NCBI RefSeq assembly: GCF_002994745.2
Contig: NC_037088.1
Span: 58,112,397 to 58,176,396 of the forward strand
Direction of reading: 5' to 3'
DNA: 64,000 bases
Source: Rosa chinensis
Taxonomy: Eukaryota; Streptophyta; Magnoliopsida; Rosales; Rosaceae
This document shows positions 1 to 12,600 of the stretch, one piece after another. Both the position numbers and the translations under genes were made by a program. Position 1 is the first letter of the stretch. Every line of letters starts with the position of its first letter. Under the pieces are notes generated by a model. That model had not been told where the DNA came from, did not search any database, and saw only the letters and a list, made by a program, of their open reading frames with translations.

Positions 1-84
1 CCTCCGCAGCCCTCTAATCCGATTTGGATGAGTCGATGAACGACGAAGATGATCTGATCTGATCTGAAAGAAAATCCAGTCAGT

Positions 85-206
85 ATTTGCGGGTGGAGCA
101 TCTTCAAGATTCACAATCTATAAGGGGCGTCTTAGGCTTAACTTTGTTGATAAAGCCAGCCCCTTAAGTTAGATATGGGAATCTTGATGATGCTGCAGCG
201 GCAAAT
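85..206 (+). ncRNA. MIR172: MIR172 precursor hairpin
   Basis: This stretch folds into a plant-type miRNA hairpin. ATTTGC (85-90) pairs with GCAAAT (201-206). TAAGGGGC (121-128) pairs with GCCCCTTA (159-166). GGCTT (135-139) pairs with AAGCC (153-157), leaving a terminal loop near 140-152. The 3' arm at 178-198 begins GGAATCTTGATGATGC and matches the conserved miR172 family (form starting GGAAUC, ending GCAG). The 5' arm at 95-115 is the matching star strand, ending AAGATTCACA, as miR172 star strands do, with the expected 2-nt offset. In angiosperms miR172 represses APETALA2-type factors (AP2, TOE) in flowering-time and floral-organ control. The transcript start lies left of the window or in bases 1-84. 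No other known miRNA was seen. Confidence 0.93.
178..198 (+). ncRNA. miR172: mature miR172 (3' arm)
   Basis: A 21-nt segment beginning GGAATCTTGATGATG and ending GCTGCAG. It differs from the commonest plant form (AGAATC... ending GCAT) only at its first and last bases, a variant pattern known in eudicots. The star strand at 95-115 pairs with it with a few mismatches, including T for A in the middle (GCATCTTCAAG rather than GCATCATCAAG). Confidence 0.9.
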
Positions 207-2123
207 AAATGACTATTTTACACACTTGCAGTGACCTAGCTCTACATGGATCCATTACCAGGATGATGAACTTCAAAATCATGGTAAATATTTTTTAATT
301 CTTTTATTTATAATTTTTGAGATGGATAGTGATGCTTAAGGATTTATTAACCATACGAGAACAAGAACAAGGACATATATTGTTATCTTTTAGTTTTAAT
401 CATGTACTTTAAATTCAATCTCGACAGTCATGCTTATGATTCTATTGGCCGGTTGCTTTGTTTAAGTACTCAACATGGTTTGGGGTTTGTGTCGGTTAGC
501 TTTTCTTCCAATTCCACTTGCCCCATTTCGATTTTTACAATTACAATGGTTCTAGCTAGCTGTCCATATTGAGACATAGCCCGAGTTGTGGGGACCGGCC
601 AGGACGATCCTTGATCTCAGTGGTTATTGTAGCTAAGAAATTCTGTTAAGTTATTGGAGTAATATCTCTGGGGATGTTGGGTAATAATTTTTCTGAGTTT
701 GCAGAACTGGGGATTTCAGGAATGTCTTCTGGGCTAAAATGTGTACCCCATATTGATTTCGCCGATCATTTTGAGCCCTGTAAGATATTTCATGTCTTAT
801 ATTCCTGCAGCTAGCTTTCGCCAGATTGGTCACAATCTTTTTCTTTTGAGACATGATTTTGTTTGGAATATGGAACAAGTCATACCCCCAATAATGTATT
901 TTCCATGGCGAGGAGGCCGTACTAAACTGAAATCTACCCTTTACTTTTTACTGGGTCTGTATTCACAAGAGAATGCTTTTATCTAATAATAGCAGTTGTG
1001 AAAATGGGGTGATTTTTACTGCTTTTATATATAGATGATGCTGAGTACCATTTTAGGGTTTCGATTAGTGTAACTCCACACATCAATTAATGTAGCAGTT
1101 CACTATATATGATGATTTTCTTAACATTATGATCCAAAGGAAACGCTTTAGATTTCATTTCATCAAAGTTTTTATATGTATGTGTGTCTGTTTTGCCTTA
1201 ATTCACTCCTGTGAGTAACATAGTGCGAGTGATTTGTCTATCTCGCTGTTGATTTACAACTACTTCGATCAGTAGCTGTGTCATTTCACAACAGCTTAAT
1301 GCTCTTAATGTGCTGTATATCATTGGAAAACATTGATGATCTTGATTGCAGTGATTGTGTATTTATGTGCAACAATTTTGCAAATATATCCCAAAATGAA
1401 ATACATGTCAAGGCAAACCTTGTGCATCAGAAGCAAATTTTAACCTACTATATGCATGTGCATATATAATATACTCCAATAAATTTAAAAGGATCTCTCA
1501 CACTACTCTTTTGGAATATTACTCCAATAACTTTAAAAGGATCTCTCACACTTCTCTTTTGGAATATTACTTGCACTTTCATTCCATGAGGACTTGATTT
1601 CTCCATGCATTATAGATCGATCTGTAGCTATGAGATTGAACTGAGCATAGATTCCTTGGTTTCTCCATACATATATGCATGCATGTAAGCTTGAATGGAT
1701 CAGAATTTCCTTATTTTTTTGTTGTAATGTTTAATACATTGCCTCTTGTTGAATCTCAAGTTAAAGCACGTATCTTGAATCATCCTGTGCATTTGAAGGG
1801 TTTGCTAGGATAGATGAAGAGCCAGGATACATCCTGTGCATTTGAAGAGGCAGTGCTTCAATCTTTAATAACTGAAAATCTGCCTCTTCATTTTTACTTT
1901 TCGTTTATTCAATTTGGAGATACTATATATTGTCAGGGTGTAACTTTTTATAAGAGAGTGAAATTCACATTCTCCATTTCATAATCATATTTCATGTTTT
2001 CTTTTTTAGTAACTTGAATTTTTGTCTTTAGTAACTTAGTTTTGTCTTTTTATAAGATTTCAATTAAAGAAAAAAAAGGAAGTGTGGATTTCATTTCTCC
2101 TTTTTTATTTTTATCAGAATCTC
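207..2123. other. intergenic / possible pri-miR172 transcript body
   Basis: AT-rich DNA with no credible coding sequence. The short open frames at 651-986 and 1278-1469 have no family resemblance. Bases just 3' of the hairpin probably belong to the primary miR172 transcript, but no poly(A) site could be fixed. It contains a 48-bp tandem duplication (separate entry), and a short repeated phrase (CATCCTGTGCATTTGAAG) near 1780 and 1830. Confidence 0.6.
1472..1567. repeat. 48-bp tandem duplication
   Basis: Two adjacent near-identical copies, 1472-1519 and 1520-1567, each starting TACTCCAATAA and ending CTTTTGGAATAT, with very few differences. A local non-coding duplication. Confidence 0.85.
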
Positions 2124-2139
2124 TATGTTATCCTATTGT

Positions 2140-3042
2140 TTTTATTTTTATTTTTTAGAGAATTGTCAACTCATTGCATTGATCAACGAAATTACACATA
2201 ATGACACATCCCTGTGGGACTGTCAAAAGAGTCACTACCTAAGTAATTCAACATTTTAAAAAATCATGAAGCCCTGTCAAAATCTAACCTCGAACATCCT
2301 AGAGAATCAAAAGGCCAAGACATCCTGGTTATTTTTTGTGACAAAACTTAGAGAGAAGCTACAACTTCATTCTCCATAGGAGAATGAATTCTTACATAAA
2401 AGTAATTAAAATTAAAATAAACTAGCCCAGCAGCTCAACTACTCCATATGCCAGACAGAGACCCAAAAGACAGGGAAACCCTAGCACTAGGCCCAGAAGT
2501 CAAAGCCCAACTAGACTTGCTAAGGCCACCCTAGCCGAGGAAGACTTCCACCACCGCCCACCGCCATCGTCGCCGCTCCCAACAGCAGCCATCTTTACTC
2601 CGACACAGATCGGTGGAGCCATTGCTAGCCCAGCGCTGCAATCATCATCTATGTCACCATTCGCTGACAGCACCCAGCCACTCAGCACAACACGAACACA
2701 CGAGGAAGATCGCCACTCGGCTCTCCACTGCGCGACCTCTCAACCAGCACCACTAACCGGATCCATTCCTGTCCAGCCATCCTCAATCCCGAATGACCCA
2801 TATCCCTCATATCCGCCGCGAGAAACTCCTCGCAACAAAAACTCACCACCACCCCTAAATTTGAGATGCCGACTACGAGGAACTCCGCAACCCTCAGTCT
2901 CCCAGTGACCAGACGAGAGGGAAATTCCATCTCCTCCAACCCAATTTGCAGAGCCGCCGCCATAAGACCACGGCCTCCACCTACCTCTCAGAGAGAGTAA
3001 CCTAAGCATTATTACTAAACGAAGTTTTTTTATATTTTTTTT
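2140..3042 (-). mobile_element. LINE-like retroposed insertion (0.9 kb)
   Basis: The insert is bounded by a perfect 16-bp direct repeat TATGTTATCCTATTGT at 2124-2139 and 3043-3058, the length expected for target-primed reverse transcription. On the minus strand it ends in an A-rich tail (T/A-rich at 2140-2157 on the plus strand). The body is GC-richer than its surroundings and holds overlapping short open frames at 2500-3009, but no reverse transcriptase. It could be a 5'-truncated or non-autonomous L1-type LINE, or a retroposed transcript. The TSD and tail show retroposition; the family is inferred. Confidence 0.75.
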
Positions 3043-3058
3043 TATGTTATCCTATTGT

Positions 3059-6000
3059 AGAAAATGAGTTTGTCAAACACCCATATATAACAGCTTTTAA
3101 ATCGTGTTCTTTTTAGGTCATACATAATAAAGTTTTAAAATGTATTTTATTTTATTTTGTATGTTTAATTATGTCCTTTCTCATTTTAGCTTCGAGTTTA
3201 TGAAATAAATGAAATATTTTAGTAAAAAAAAAAACTTTGTTTTTCCCCAAACTAGCTAGCTAGTTTTGGTAGTCTGGTCATTTAAAATCGCATCCTTAGT
3301 CTGATGGATACTTGTATAAACATGCGATTCAAAGGAAGATACTTGATTTATATACTAAAAAGGAGAAAGATACTTTCGTTGTTGATGATCTCAGTAACTT
3401 GTTCCATATATAAGTTGGTATACACATTAATTGAACCACCCAATTCAAGGTTCAGTTTCTGAGCTAAACTGAAGTAGCAGTGTATGATCATTATGCTTCG
3501 ACAAGGTTATTCTATTCCACCTCTTAAAGAGAAAAGAAATTGGATCAAAATACTAAATAGCACAGCTGTGTTAATTGCATATATCCTTAAGTAAAATCCA
3601 ATCCATGAAACAACAACTACACGCAGATAAGTCTGCTTCATGGTTTTGATGAATGAATTTTAAAGATGGGCCTTTTCCTTGGACTCTGATGATGACCCAA
3701 GTAGTGAACATATAATCTTGCAGTATCCCCTTCTTAATCTGTTCACAAACACAAAGATCGATCTGATTCCCAAATATTAGGAGGAATATTAGAACTTTTA
3801 TACACCCCTAGCTATAATATTCATGATATCTTAGGAGAAGATGATTAAACTGGGAAGGGGAACAAGCTAGCTAGATCTTCTCTAATACGTTAGCTAAGAA
3901 ATATTAGAGCACACATTCAATCAATATCATCTTACGATTTCTTGTCGCTGTCGCTCTAATTTATTCTCGTTTGATTAGAATTGAACAAAATTATGGGGAA
4001 GGATGTCTCATGTCCCCTTAAAACTGGTGCTAGGTAGAGAGTTGACTGAGTTTTTGGTTGGTAGTTGTTCTTCTTGTTTTGTTTTCCTTTGTTTCTTATT
4101 TTTATTGTTATGTGGGTAGTGGTCATATGAGCTATGTTTATTCCCTGGGAGTTTGAAAGTTGTATATAGCTCACATGGAGGCATGTGTTGATTAGTCATT
4201 CAACTTGACGAAACAGCCAATTAATTAATCATGGAACCAATTAAACTAGACCTGATCATCAGGAATAAAATCTTCTTCTGCTAGCTAATTGGCCTCATTT
4301 GCCTCTGCAGAAGTTGAATGACCATAAACTATTTTAGATACCACAATTTTCATTTTCTTATATATTATATTCTTTATACTTTTAAATTAGATATATTAGT
4401 CCTATACCAGAAGCATTCACGGACCTTTTCCTTATTGATTTTTACTACTATTCTGAATAGCCAACTTAATAGGACAACGATAGGATAGGACAACATTCAT
4501 GTTTCAATCAAGCAAATGATTTAGTTACACAATTGCTTTGTGGAAGTGGAAATTAGATTACGATTCTGATACTAATTAGCTCGGAATCCTGCCAATTAAA
4601 CCAACCAGAGAATATTTTCATTAAAGATATATATGGCGAATGTATCTAATGATCATGTTTTCTTAGCGGTGATCACTTTGGTGTTATGTGAATTATGATT
4701 TTCACCATGTTAACATGTACATATACAGCTATTTACTGGTGTAATCCTATTCAGATCATTTATCTAGGTGGTCAAATCACATGGAACCATGTGATAGTAT
4801 CTTTCAGTTCAGTACTGAAAGAACAGAACACATAGTGAATCTGGGAATAAGAACCCACCGCAATATATATGCAAATCTTGATTTAGCAAGCTACTCAGAG
4901 TTTTTTCATGTTGATGTTGTACTGCAGTAGAATAAGATCCGTCCGCAATATATATGCAAATCTTGATTTAGCAAGCTATTTGAGTTTTTTCATGTTGATA
5001 CTGTACTGCAGTAGGATAAGAACTTTGACCTGTTAATCATGAGCGTGAATCACAAGTGAAAGAAAGACACCCTAAATATAGATAGCAAGCATATATAAAA
5101 TCATATATATAGAATGAAGTTTTTTAAATTAAGGGTGGATGTTCCCTCATCCAAGTAACATGGCATGACTTAAGGGAGCTGCTCCTCCTTTTCTCAATTA
5201 GAGCTAATGATTGATTCTGGTGCACAAAAGATTTAATTGTTTATGATTTACATGAATCCAAGTACTTTTAGTTCATCGAAAGTCGTCTATGCATACATAT
5301 GCAGGTTCGTAATAAGCAGAAAGCAATGCCGGAAAAGAAGATAAATGTTTGTTTATACAATATATGCAGAGAATCGTCAATTTCTCTGTACTTCTGTATT
5401 CAATGAGTGGAGGAAATCTCTGTTCAGGATTAGGTGCATGTGGGATTATAGCCACTTGGAGGGAAGCAAGGCAAGTTTCCTGCTTCACTGAAAAGCCAGA
5501 CTGAGAAACATTCAAGTAGTCAATGTGCAAGTGGCCTTAAGAGAGACAACGTGTTCTTGTTTGATCCAGTACATTGAATTAGGATGAAGAATTTGACACT
5601 TGAGGCTCAGAGATTCAGAGACCTACTAAGTTGCGTTCCCCCAAAAGAAAGTGCTCACTTCACTTTGCTGCATTTTTTGCTCTGATTTTCTCTCTAGTAT
5701 AGTGATAAACTGCACTGAAACCATTGGAGTTTTTTGTTGCTTACTATTAGTTCATTTTCTTCGTCCTATCTTAGTCAGACAACAATACAGTTATTAGAAT
5801 TGATGCTGAAAATCATTAGGCACATATCTGAGTGGAGTTGATCTGCATTAAGCATATGATTTCCATAATCGAGAAGCTACATAAAATCTCTATACAGATC
5901 ATCATTGTTCGCAGCAAAATAAATCAAGAAATAGACAAATTTGGAGAAGAAAAATAATTGTTCAGTCACCTAAAAAGATTGTCTAATTGCAGCTGCTTCA

Positions 6001-6276
6001 AAATGCAGACTTTCTCTGTTTCTGTGTCCCAAAGTCATTCACTGTGTTTATATTTAAATTATCTGCATGGCTAAACACATCAGAAGGGATAATGTTGAAA
6101 GCTTATTGACCAAAAGCATAGAACAACAAAAGTTCCAATGTCTATGACAAAAGAAGCCAAGACACAAAATTTTGCCTCTTGGCTATCAATAGATGAATTT
6201 CAGACCAAAAAAGAAAGCTTATTGACCCGATATTGATTTTTCAGCTTTTCATAAGAGGCAACAGCTTGCAAATCCA
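3059..6276. other. gene-free stretch; first copy of a ~3.3-kb duplicated block
   Basis: No coding region. From about 3960 it matches, in the same order but diverged, the sequence from about 7290. Anchors are the GTCTCATGTCC..AAAACTGGTG stretch (3999 and 7311), the CCAGAAGCAT stretch (4405 and 7660), the ATAGTGAATCTGG stretch (4833 and 8085), and GATTGATTCTGGTGCA (5211 and 8331). Stretches near 6540-7100 recur near 18190-18720. So the block was tandemly duplicated and the second copy was later spread out by insertions. Confidence 0.6.
4858..5024. repeat. 85-bp tandem duplication
   Basis: Two copies with period 85 bp, each beginning CCGCAATATATATGCAAATC (4858 and 4943) and running through CATGTTGAT and TACTGCAGTAG, with only scattered differences. 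Non-coding, and absent as a duplication from the paralogous block near 8.1 kb, so it arose after the larger block duplication. Confidence 0.85.
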
Positions 6277-6293
6277 CAATTAAAACAAAGATT

Positions 6294-6489
6294 TTTTTTT
6301 TTTTTTTTGACTTTGTCAAGGGGAACCCAAATGCTTCCTAGTCCCAAGATAAACCCCTTCAGCGCATGTGAAATGCTTCAACTGTACATTGCAGCACAGT
6401 GTCTGACCACTTTGACAGCTTCAGAGTTTAAACCTAGGTTGGGGAGCACAACCAACTAGACAAGAACCACTAGGCCACTTGCAGTGGTT
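6294..6489 (-). mobile_element. tRNA-derived SINE
   Basis: A short insertion with a perfect 17-bp target duplication CAATTAAAACAAAGATT at 6277-6293 and 6490-6506. On the minus strand the 5' end carries an A-box-like TGGCCTAGTGGTT and, downstream, a B-box-like GGTTTAAACTC, the internal Pol III promoter layout of tRNA-derived SINEs. The minus-strand 3' end is a pure A tail (poly-T on the plus strand, to about 6308). Length and structure fit a plant SINE; the named family is not recognised. The perfect TSD suggests a fairly recent insertion. Confidence 0.88.
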
Positions 6490-6506
6490 CAATTAAAACA
6501 AAGATT

Positions 6507-8934
6507 ATTCCACCTCTCCTTATGTTCTTAATTAAATTGTCAAAACGTTTCTGTGTGCAGCTGGAGAGAAGAAGATTTGACTGGTGATAGTGAGGTAAGG
6601 ACCTGAGGTATTCATGTGCATATAATAGATTCCATAAGCTCCACTTGAATAAATAATCAAATTTAAAAAAAAATAGTTGATAAACATTTTTATAGTTCAT
6701 GTCCCCTCTCCCATTGACATGCCATTCTAAAAGGTGGGTGGCTTGGCTGCAGTTTATATTGTAACTGCTGCATATTATTAAATTTGCAGCTTGCTGATTG
6801 ATAGCTTTGTTTTAAATTTGGTCATGTATATATGGTAGTGCAATGCAAGAATTAGACACCTCTTTACCATTCAAATGGCTGGTAGCTTGGTAAGCACATC
6901 ATAATTTAGAAGAGAAGGGTATAGATCCTTGTGCTTGATACGAAAAAGGAAAAAAAAAAAGAATAAGAAGAAGAAGAAAGAAAGAAAGGACAAGAACTGA
7001 ACAGGACAAAAGTGGTTTAGTACGTTAATCAAATCCAAAACTTGTGCAGTTGGGCTTAACTAATTCTAAATTGACTAACTACCCATGGGAACAGGATCTT
7101 CTCTCTAAATCTGTAATCATGATCATAATCAAGCAATAGTTCAAGAATATCAGCCAAGAATAAGAACCAAAACTAAAATATTAACACCTTATTTTCAATC
7201 ATCAGGGAAGATTTCAAATAATTCATTTTCATTTGATTCAAGTTTGCTTAAAACTGCCGATCAATAAGAAATGTTAGATATGATCTGAACAAATATATAG
7301 GGAATGACGTTTCATGTCCGCTGAAAACTGGTGATAGAAAGTTGACTCATGAATTTGGTTCCTGGTTGTTCTTGTTTTCTCTTTTTCTGTTGTAGTTATT
7401 CCCTGAGGGTTTTGAACATGCATGCATACCTCCAATGGAAGCATGTGAGATCCTAACTCAATTAGCAGCTATATAAATTTGCAGGGATCTAGCTACTAGT
7501 ACCAGCCCTTGCGTATCAGATTTCAGTAGTCGAAATCTTGAATGACCATCAACTCTTTAGAGCATATATAAAAACTAATCCTCTAGTTTATACATAATTG
7601 TTTAACTAAAAACAAGTGTAAGGTTTGCCACATTTTATATACTAATACAATCTCTGTACCAGAAGCATATTCAAGCACTTTTCTCTTCATTATACTGAGT
7701 TTTATCATTCTAAATAGCAGAGGACCGAAGAGGACAACATTCATGTTTCAATCAATCTCAAGATTTAGCTAATATAATCCTACAACTTTGTAGAAATGGA
7801 GAATCAGATAATGAAAGGGGAATGTATCTCATTTCATGCATCATCATGTACTCTCTTAATGTGTCTCTTGCTCTCTCTATTGCTATGTGATTTAACGTGA
7901 GTTTGGCCATATTATCTACCACTTACATATACTGTTAAACTAGTGGTTTGAAATATCAAAATCAGATCATCCATCTACATGAACCACATGGAAGCATGTT
8001 AAAGTATCTTTCAACTAGATGATATATAAAAGAGACGTACGACAGTACGTTTATGTGGAAGAACGGAAGAACCGATAGTACATTATAGTGAATCTGGAAT
8101 AAGATCCCACTTCAAATGCAAATCTTCATTTAGCTGCTTGAGTTGTTCAAGTTGATGTACTGTGCATATAGAATTTTGATCTCCCAATACACTTCAGATA
8201 GCATAGTGTATTAGTACTCTTACCTTCTAGAATGAGAGAGCTTTTATTAGGGGTACGTGATGCTCCTTTCATTTGGGTGAAAGGGCATTACTTAACGGAG
8301 CTGCTCCTCGTTTTTAATTTAGAGATAATGATTGATTCTGGTGCATGGAAGAAAGGAGCCAAATTAAGAATTGTTTAAGATTCTGACTTTTGGTTCATGA
8401 AAAGTAGTTTTGTGCAGTTTTGTTATATACGCTTCAGGAAGCATTGCGTGCATGTTACTAAACCTTCCAACTAGAAGAAATGCATGGAAAAAATGCTGCT
8501 TCATTGAAACTTGACTGAAATTAAAACAGATATATAGTCTATGTCGTTGATCTAGAACATTCAATTAAGACAATTAGCATTGAGCCTTGAAGCTGATCAG
8601 CCTTGTGTTCAATATATGTTTCTGCATGTTCTGCATGCAATGAAACATATGGTGTTTCTTTACTGTTACCTCAATTACTTTGTCCAGTCTCATTTACAAC
8701 AAAAATTAATGACATGTTGAAGATCATGAGGCAAATCTTAGTGATCATCTGTATTGAGTCTGATTTTCCATTTCGAGAAGATGCTTGATCTTAGCAAGGA
8801 GGTATAGAGAATCTCTATACAGATCGTCTTCGTAATCATCATTACAACAAAATCAATCAACAAAAACCTTCACAAATTTTTTTGCTGATCCATGTGCATC
8901 AATACTTGGATAGCAAGAAGAGCAAAAATTCTAT
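6507..8934. other. gene-free stretch; second copy of duplicated block begins
   Basis: AT-rich, without credible coding sequence. From about 7290 to 8830 it is a diverged copy of 3960-5900. The continuation of this copy appears to be displaced to about 18.0-18.7 kb by the insertions between 8.9 and 18 kb, because 18190-18720 resembles 6540-7100 (shared GTGTGCAGCTGGA and ATTAAATTTGCAGC motifs). Confidence 0.6.
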
Positions 8935-9118
8935 CATGGGCCAAGGTGTAGGTGGACCATAGGCAAAATGGAGGGTAAAATGGGGTATTTGGGTGATAAA
9001 ATAGTTTATTTTTTGCCTTAGTGCAGGTGGACCTTGCCATAGAAGACACTTCTCTTAACCTTTGACCATATCCAATGGGGGTAACAACCACATAATTAGT
9101 TTTTATTATATATGTAAT

Positions 9119-9335
9119 TGTTTCAGAGAAACTGAAGAGTGAATTGGTGAGTCTTCTTCTCATATTGAGGGGGTTTATATAGGGTTACAAAGTAGTGTAA
9201 ATTTGCCCTACATACATTAGTATATTTGCTACACAATTTCTCTACCTCTCAATGTGCATTCCATACAAACCACACATTCTCCACTTCTTAAGTGCATACT
9301 CCATGATATAGACATTTTACCTATTTACTACAACA
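9119..9335 (-). repeat. 3' LTR of the copia element
   Basis: 217 bp, starts TGTTTCAG and ends CTACAACA on the plus strand. No difference from the other LTR was found by eye. It contains TATATAAA on the minus strand (plus-strand TTTATATA near 9174-9181). Confidence 0.95.
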
Positions 9336-9347
9336 CTCCCCCTTGGA
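9336..9347 (-). other. polypurine tract of the copia element
   Basis: Directly inside the 3' LTR the minus strand reads CCAAGGGGGAG, a typical purine-rich primer for plus-strand DNA synthesis. Its position confirms the minus-strand orientation. Confidence 0.85.
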
Positions 9348-9670
9348 TATATCATGTCAGTAGTATTGTCTTGGAGGTGCGCTTCTAATTTGCCTCGTTA
9401 AAAACCTTGCCAAGTAATAAAACCCTGTGGGAAAAACAACCTTGGTCGAAGGAGAAAAATAGCACAACGCGCGTTGAGTGTGGATTTTGTTTCTGGATAA
9501 CATGGTGCTTCTCTTGTTGCCTCATTAAAAACCTTGCCGAGTAACAAAAACCCAGTGGGATAAAAATAACCTCGGTCGAAAGGGAAAAGAGCACAACACA
9601 CCCTTCACGCTTTTGAGACGAACATGTAGACATCTCCCCCTGATGTCTGTGCCTCCCCTGATGACAACGA
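9348..9670 (-). other. copia 3' untranslated spacer
   Basis: Sequence between the pol stop and the polypurine tract. It holds a duplicated phrase of about 130 bp: GCCTCGTTAAAAACCTTGCC near 9391 and GCCTCATTAAAAACCTTGCC near 9520, each followed by a GGTCGAA...GAGC stretch. No independent gene. Confidence 0.6.
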
Positions 9671-12600
9671 TCATGGGAGTTCAGATAATTTCCGCAAGCC
9701 AATTCTTGCCACATGTTTCTCGAACGTGGATTTGGGCAATGACTTAGTGAACAAGTCTGCCACATTGTCCTCAGATCGAACCTGGTTCACCTTGATCTTG
9801 AGGAGCTTCTGTTGTTGCTGATTGTAGAAGAATTTGGGCGATATGTGCTTGGTGTTGTCGCCTTTGATGTAACCTTGCTTCATTTGTTCAATGCAAGCAG
9901 CATTATCTTCATAAATGCTCGTTGGCTCATCTGTGGTAGACTTCAAACCACAATTGCTTCGAACATGCGTAACTATGGATCGAAGCCATATACATTCACG
10001 AACTGCTTCGTGAAGTGCAATAATCTCTGCATGATTTGAAGAGGTAGCGACTAGGGTCTGCTTTGTAGACCTCCAAGATATCGCGGTTTTTCCCATGGTG
10101 AAAACATAACCAGTTTGGGAGCGACCTTTGTGTGGGTCAGAGAGGTACCCAGCATCAGCAAAACCTTCCAAAACACTTATATCGTTTTGGGATGGGGAGA
10201 GGGAACGCAATCCACCATGTGTGGCGTTCCTGACACTTGATGGGTCCGAATCCATCTTCTTTCTGTAGGGATAGAACAAGCCCATATCGATCGTACTACT
10301 TAGGTATCGAAAGATATCTTTAACACCAGTCCAATGGCGTCGTGTTGGTGCAGAGCTATATCTAGCTAGCAAGTTCACAGCGAATGAGATGTCTGGTCTC
10401 GTGCATTGTGCTAAGTACAATAATGCACCTATTGCACTTAGGTAGGGCACTTCTGCCTCTAGCACTTCTTCATCGTCATCTTTTGGACGAAATGGATCCT
10501 TCTTTGGATCAAGACTACGGACGACCATTGGGGTGCTTGAAGGCTTAATTTTGTCAGTGTTGAAACGCCTAAGCATCTTTTGGGTATAAGCTGATTGATG
10601 AATCAGGATACCATCTCTACGGTGCTCAAGTTCTAAACCGAGACAAAACCGTGTTTTCCAAAGATCTTTCATCTCAAACTCGGATTTCAAGTGTTCAGCG
10701 GTTTCCCTTAACTCTTTAAGGGTGCCAATTATGTTCATGTCATCGACATAAACCGCTACTATTGAAAATCCGGAACTTGTCCTTTTTATGAACACACATG
10801 GGCATAGTTCGTTATTGACATATCCCTTACCAATCAAGTAGTCACTTAGACGGTTATACCACATCCGTCCGGATTGTTTTAATCCATATAGTGAGCGTTT
10901 CAATCTAATTGCAAACGCGCTCCGTGGATTAGAGCCACTTGATTTGGGTAGTTGAATTCCATCTGGAATATTCATGTATATCTCTGTATCTAGATCCCCA
11001 TATAGATATGCAGTAACCACATCCATAAGCTGCATGTTCAGTTTTTCGGAAACTACCAAACTGACAAGGTAGCGGAACGTAATAACGTCCATTACGGGAG
11101 AGTAGGTCTCCTCGTAGTCGATTCCAGGGCGTTGTGAGAAGCCTTGCGCCACGAGACGAGCTTTGTATCTTACAATCTCGTTTTTCTCATTACGCTTTCT
11201 AACGAATACCCATTTGTGACCAACTGGTTTGGTGTTGGGTGGTATTGGTACAATTTTGCCAAATACCTTTCTTTTCGTTAGAGAATCAAGTTCTGCCTGG
11301 ATCGCATCTTTCCATTTTGGCCAATCAGCTCTACGTTGACATTCATCAACGGAGCGTGGTTCGATGTCATCGGTCTCAATAATCTCACGCGCCACTGAAT
11401 ACGCGAATACATCATCAATGATGATGGAGTTTCTTTCCCACGTCCCATGTACACTAGTGTAATTTACAGAGATCTCTATGTTCTCATGGATAGGTTCTGA
11501 CACTGAGGCGTCCCCCAATGATGTCTCTTGGACATAACCATAATCCGGAACATTCTCATGGGATGGATTTTGAGTATCGATGATCAAAGGATTTATTTGT
11601 GCCTCATTCGCTCTTTTTCTAGGGCGAGTATCCTTCGAACCAATCGGTCTACCGCGCTTCCTTGCGGGACCTGCAGCCATAGATGCCACATTATTGCCAT
11701 GTTGAGCAATGGTGCCATCTCCTGGCGTTATAGGAGTGGCGTTATGTCCATTATTCGGGACATCAATCCTTGCAGGCACGTTTGCAGCAGGTATGTGTGA
11801 TCTCGTCACTTTAGCAACATCAGAAAACGCATCAGGCAGAGTGTCTGCTACGTTCTGGAGCTCGATTATTCTTCGCACTTCAAGTTCGGACTGTGCGGTA
11901 TGGGGATCGAGATGAGACATAGTGGGGACAGACCACGACAATTCCTGTCGTTCCTGTTGAACATTTGTGTTCTTATCTCCCCCTAATGATGGGAAGACTG
12001 TCTCATCAAAGTGACAATCCGCAAATCTAGCGGTAAAGAGATCGCCTGTCAAGGGTTCAAGGTAGCGGACGATAGTTGGAGATTCATATCCAACATAAAT
12101 GCTCATTCGTCGTTGTGGACCCATCTTAGTACGCTGTGGCGGCGTAATAGGCACATAAATAGTACACCCAAAAATGCGTAAGTGCGAGATATCAGGCTCG
12201 TACCCAGTCACTAGCTGTAACGCAGAGTAAGATTGGGTTGCAGTGGGTCGTAGACGAATTAGCGTCGCTGCATGTAATATTGCATATCCCCAAGCAGAAA
12301 CAGGAAGATTAGTGTGCATTACTAATGTCCGTGCTATCATTTGTAGTCTTTTGATAGCAGCTTCTGCGAGACCATTTTGGGTATGAACATGGGGAACTGG
12401 ATGTTCTACATCAATCCCCAGTGACATGCAATAGTCATCGAATGTTTTCGATGTAAACTCCCCAGCATTATCAAGTCGAATTGACTTAATTGGATGGTCA
12501 GGGTAGTGAGCCCGTAGACGGATAATCTGGGCGAGGAGTTTAGCATAAGCAGCATTTCGAGTGGACAACAGCGCGACATGTGACCAGCGTGTCGACGCAT

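Noticed and set aside
8870..9163. Open frame sharing its N-terminus with the one at 15942-16196
   Set aside because: The shared start lies in the copia LTR; both are LTR read-outs into unrelated sequence, not genes.
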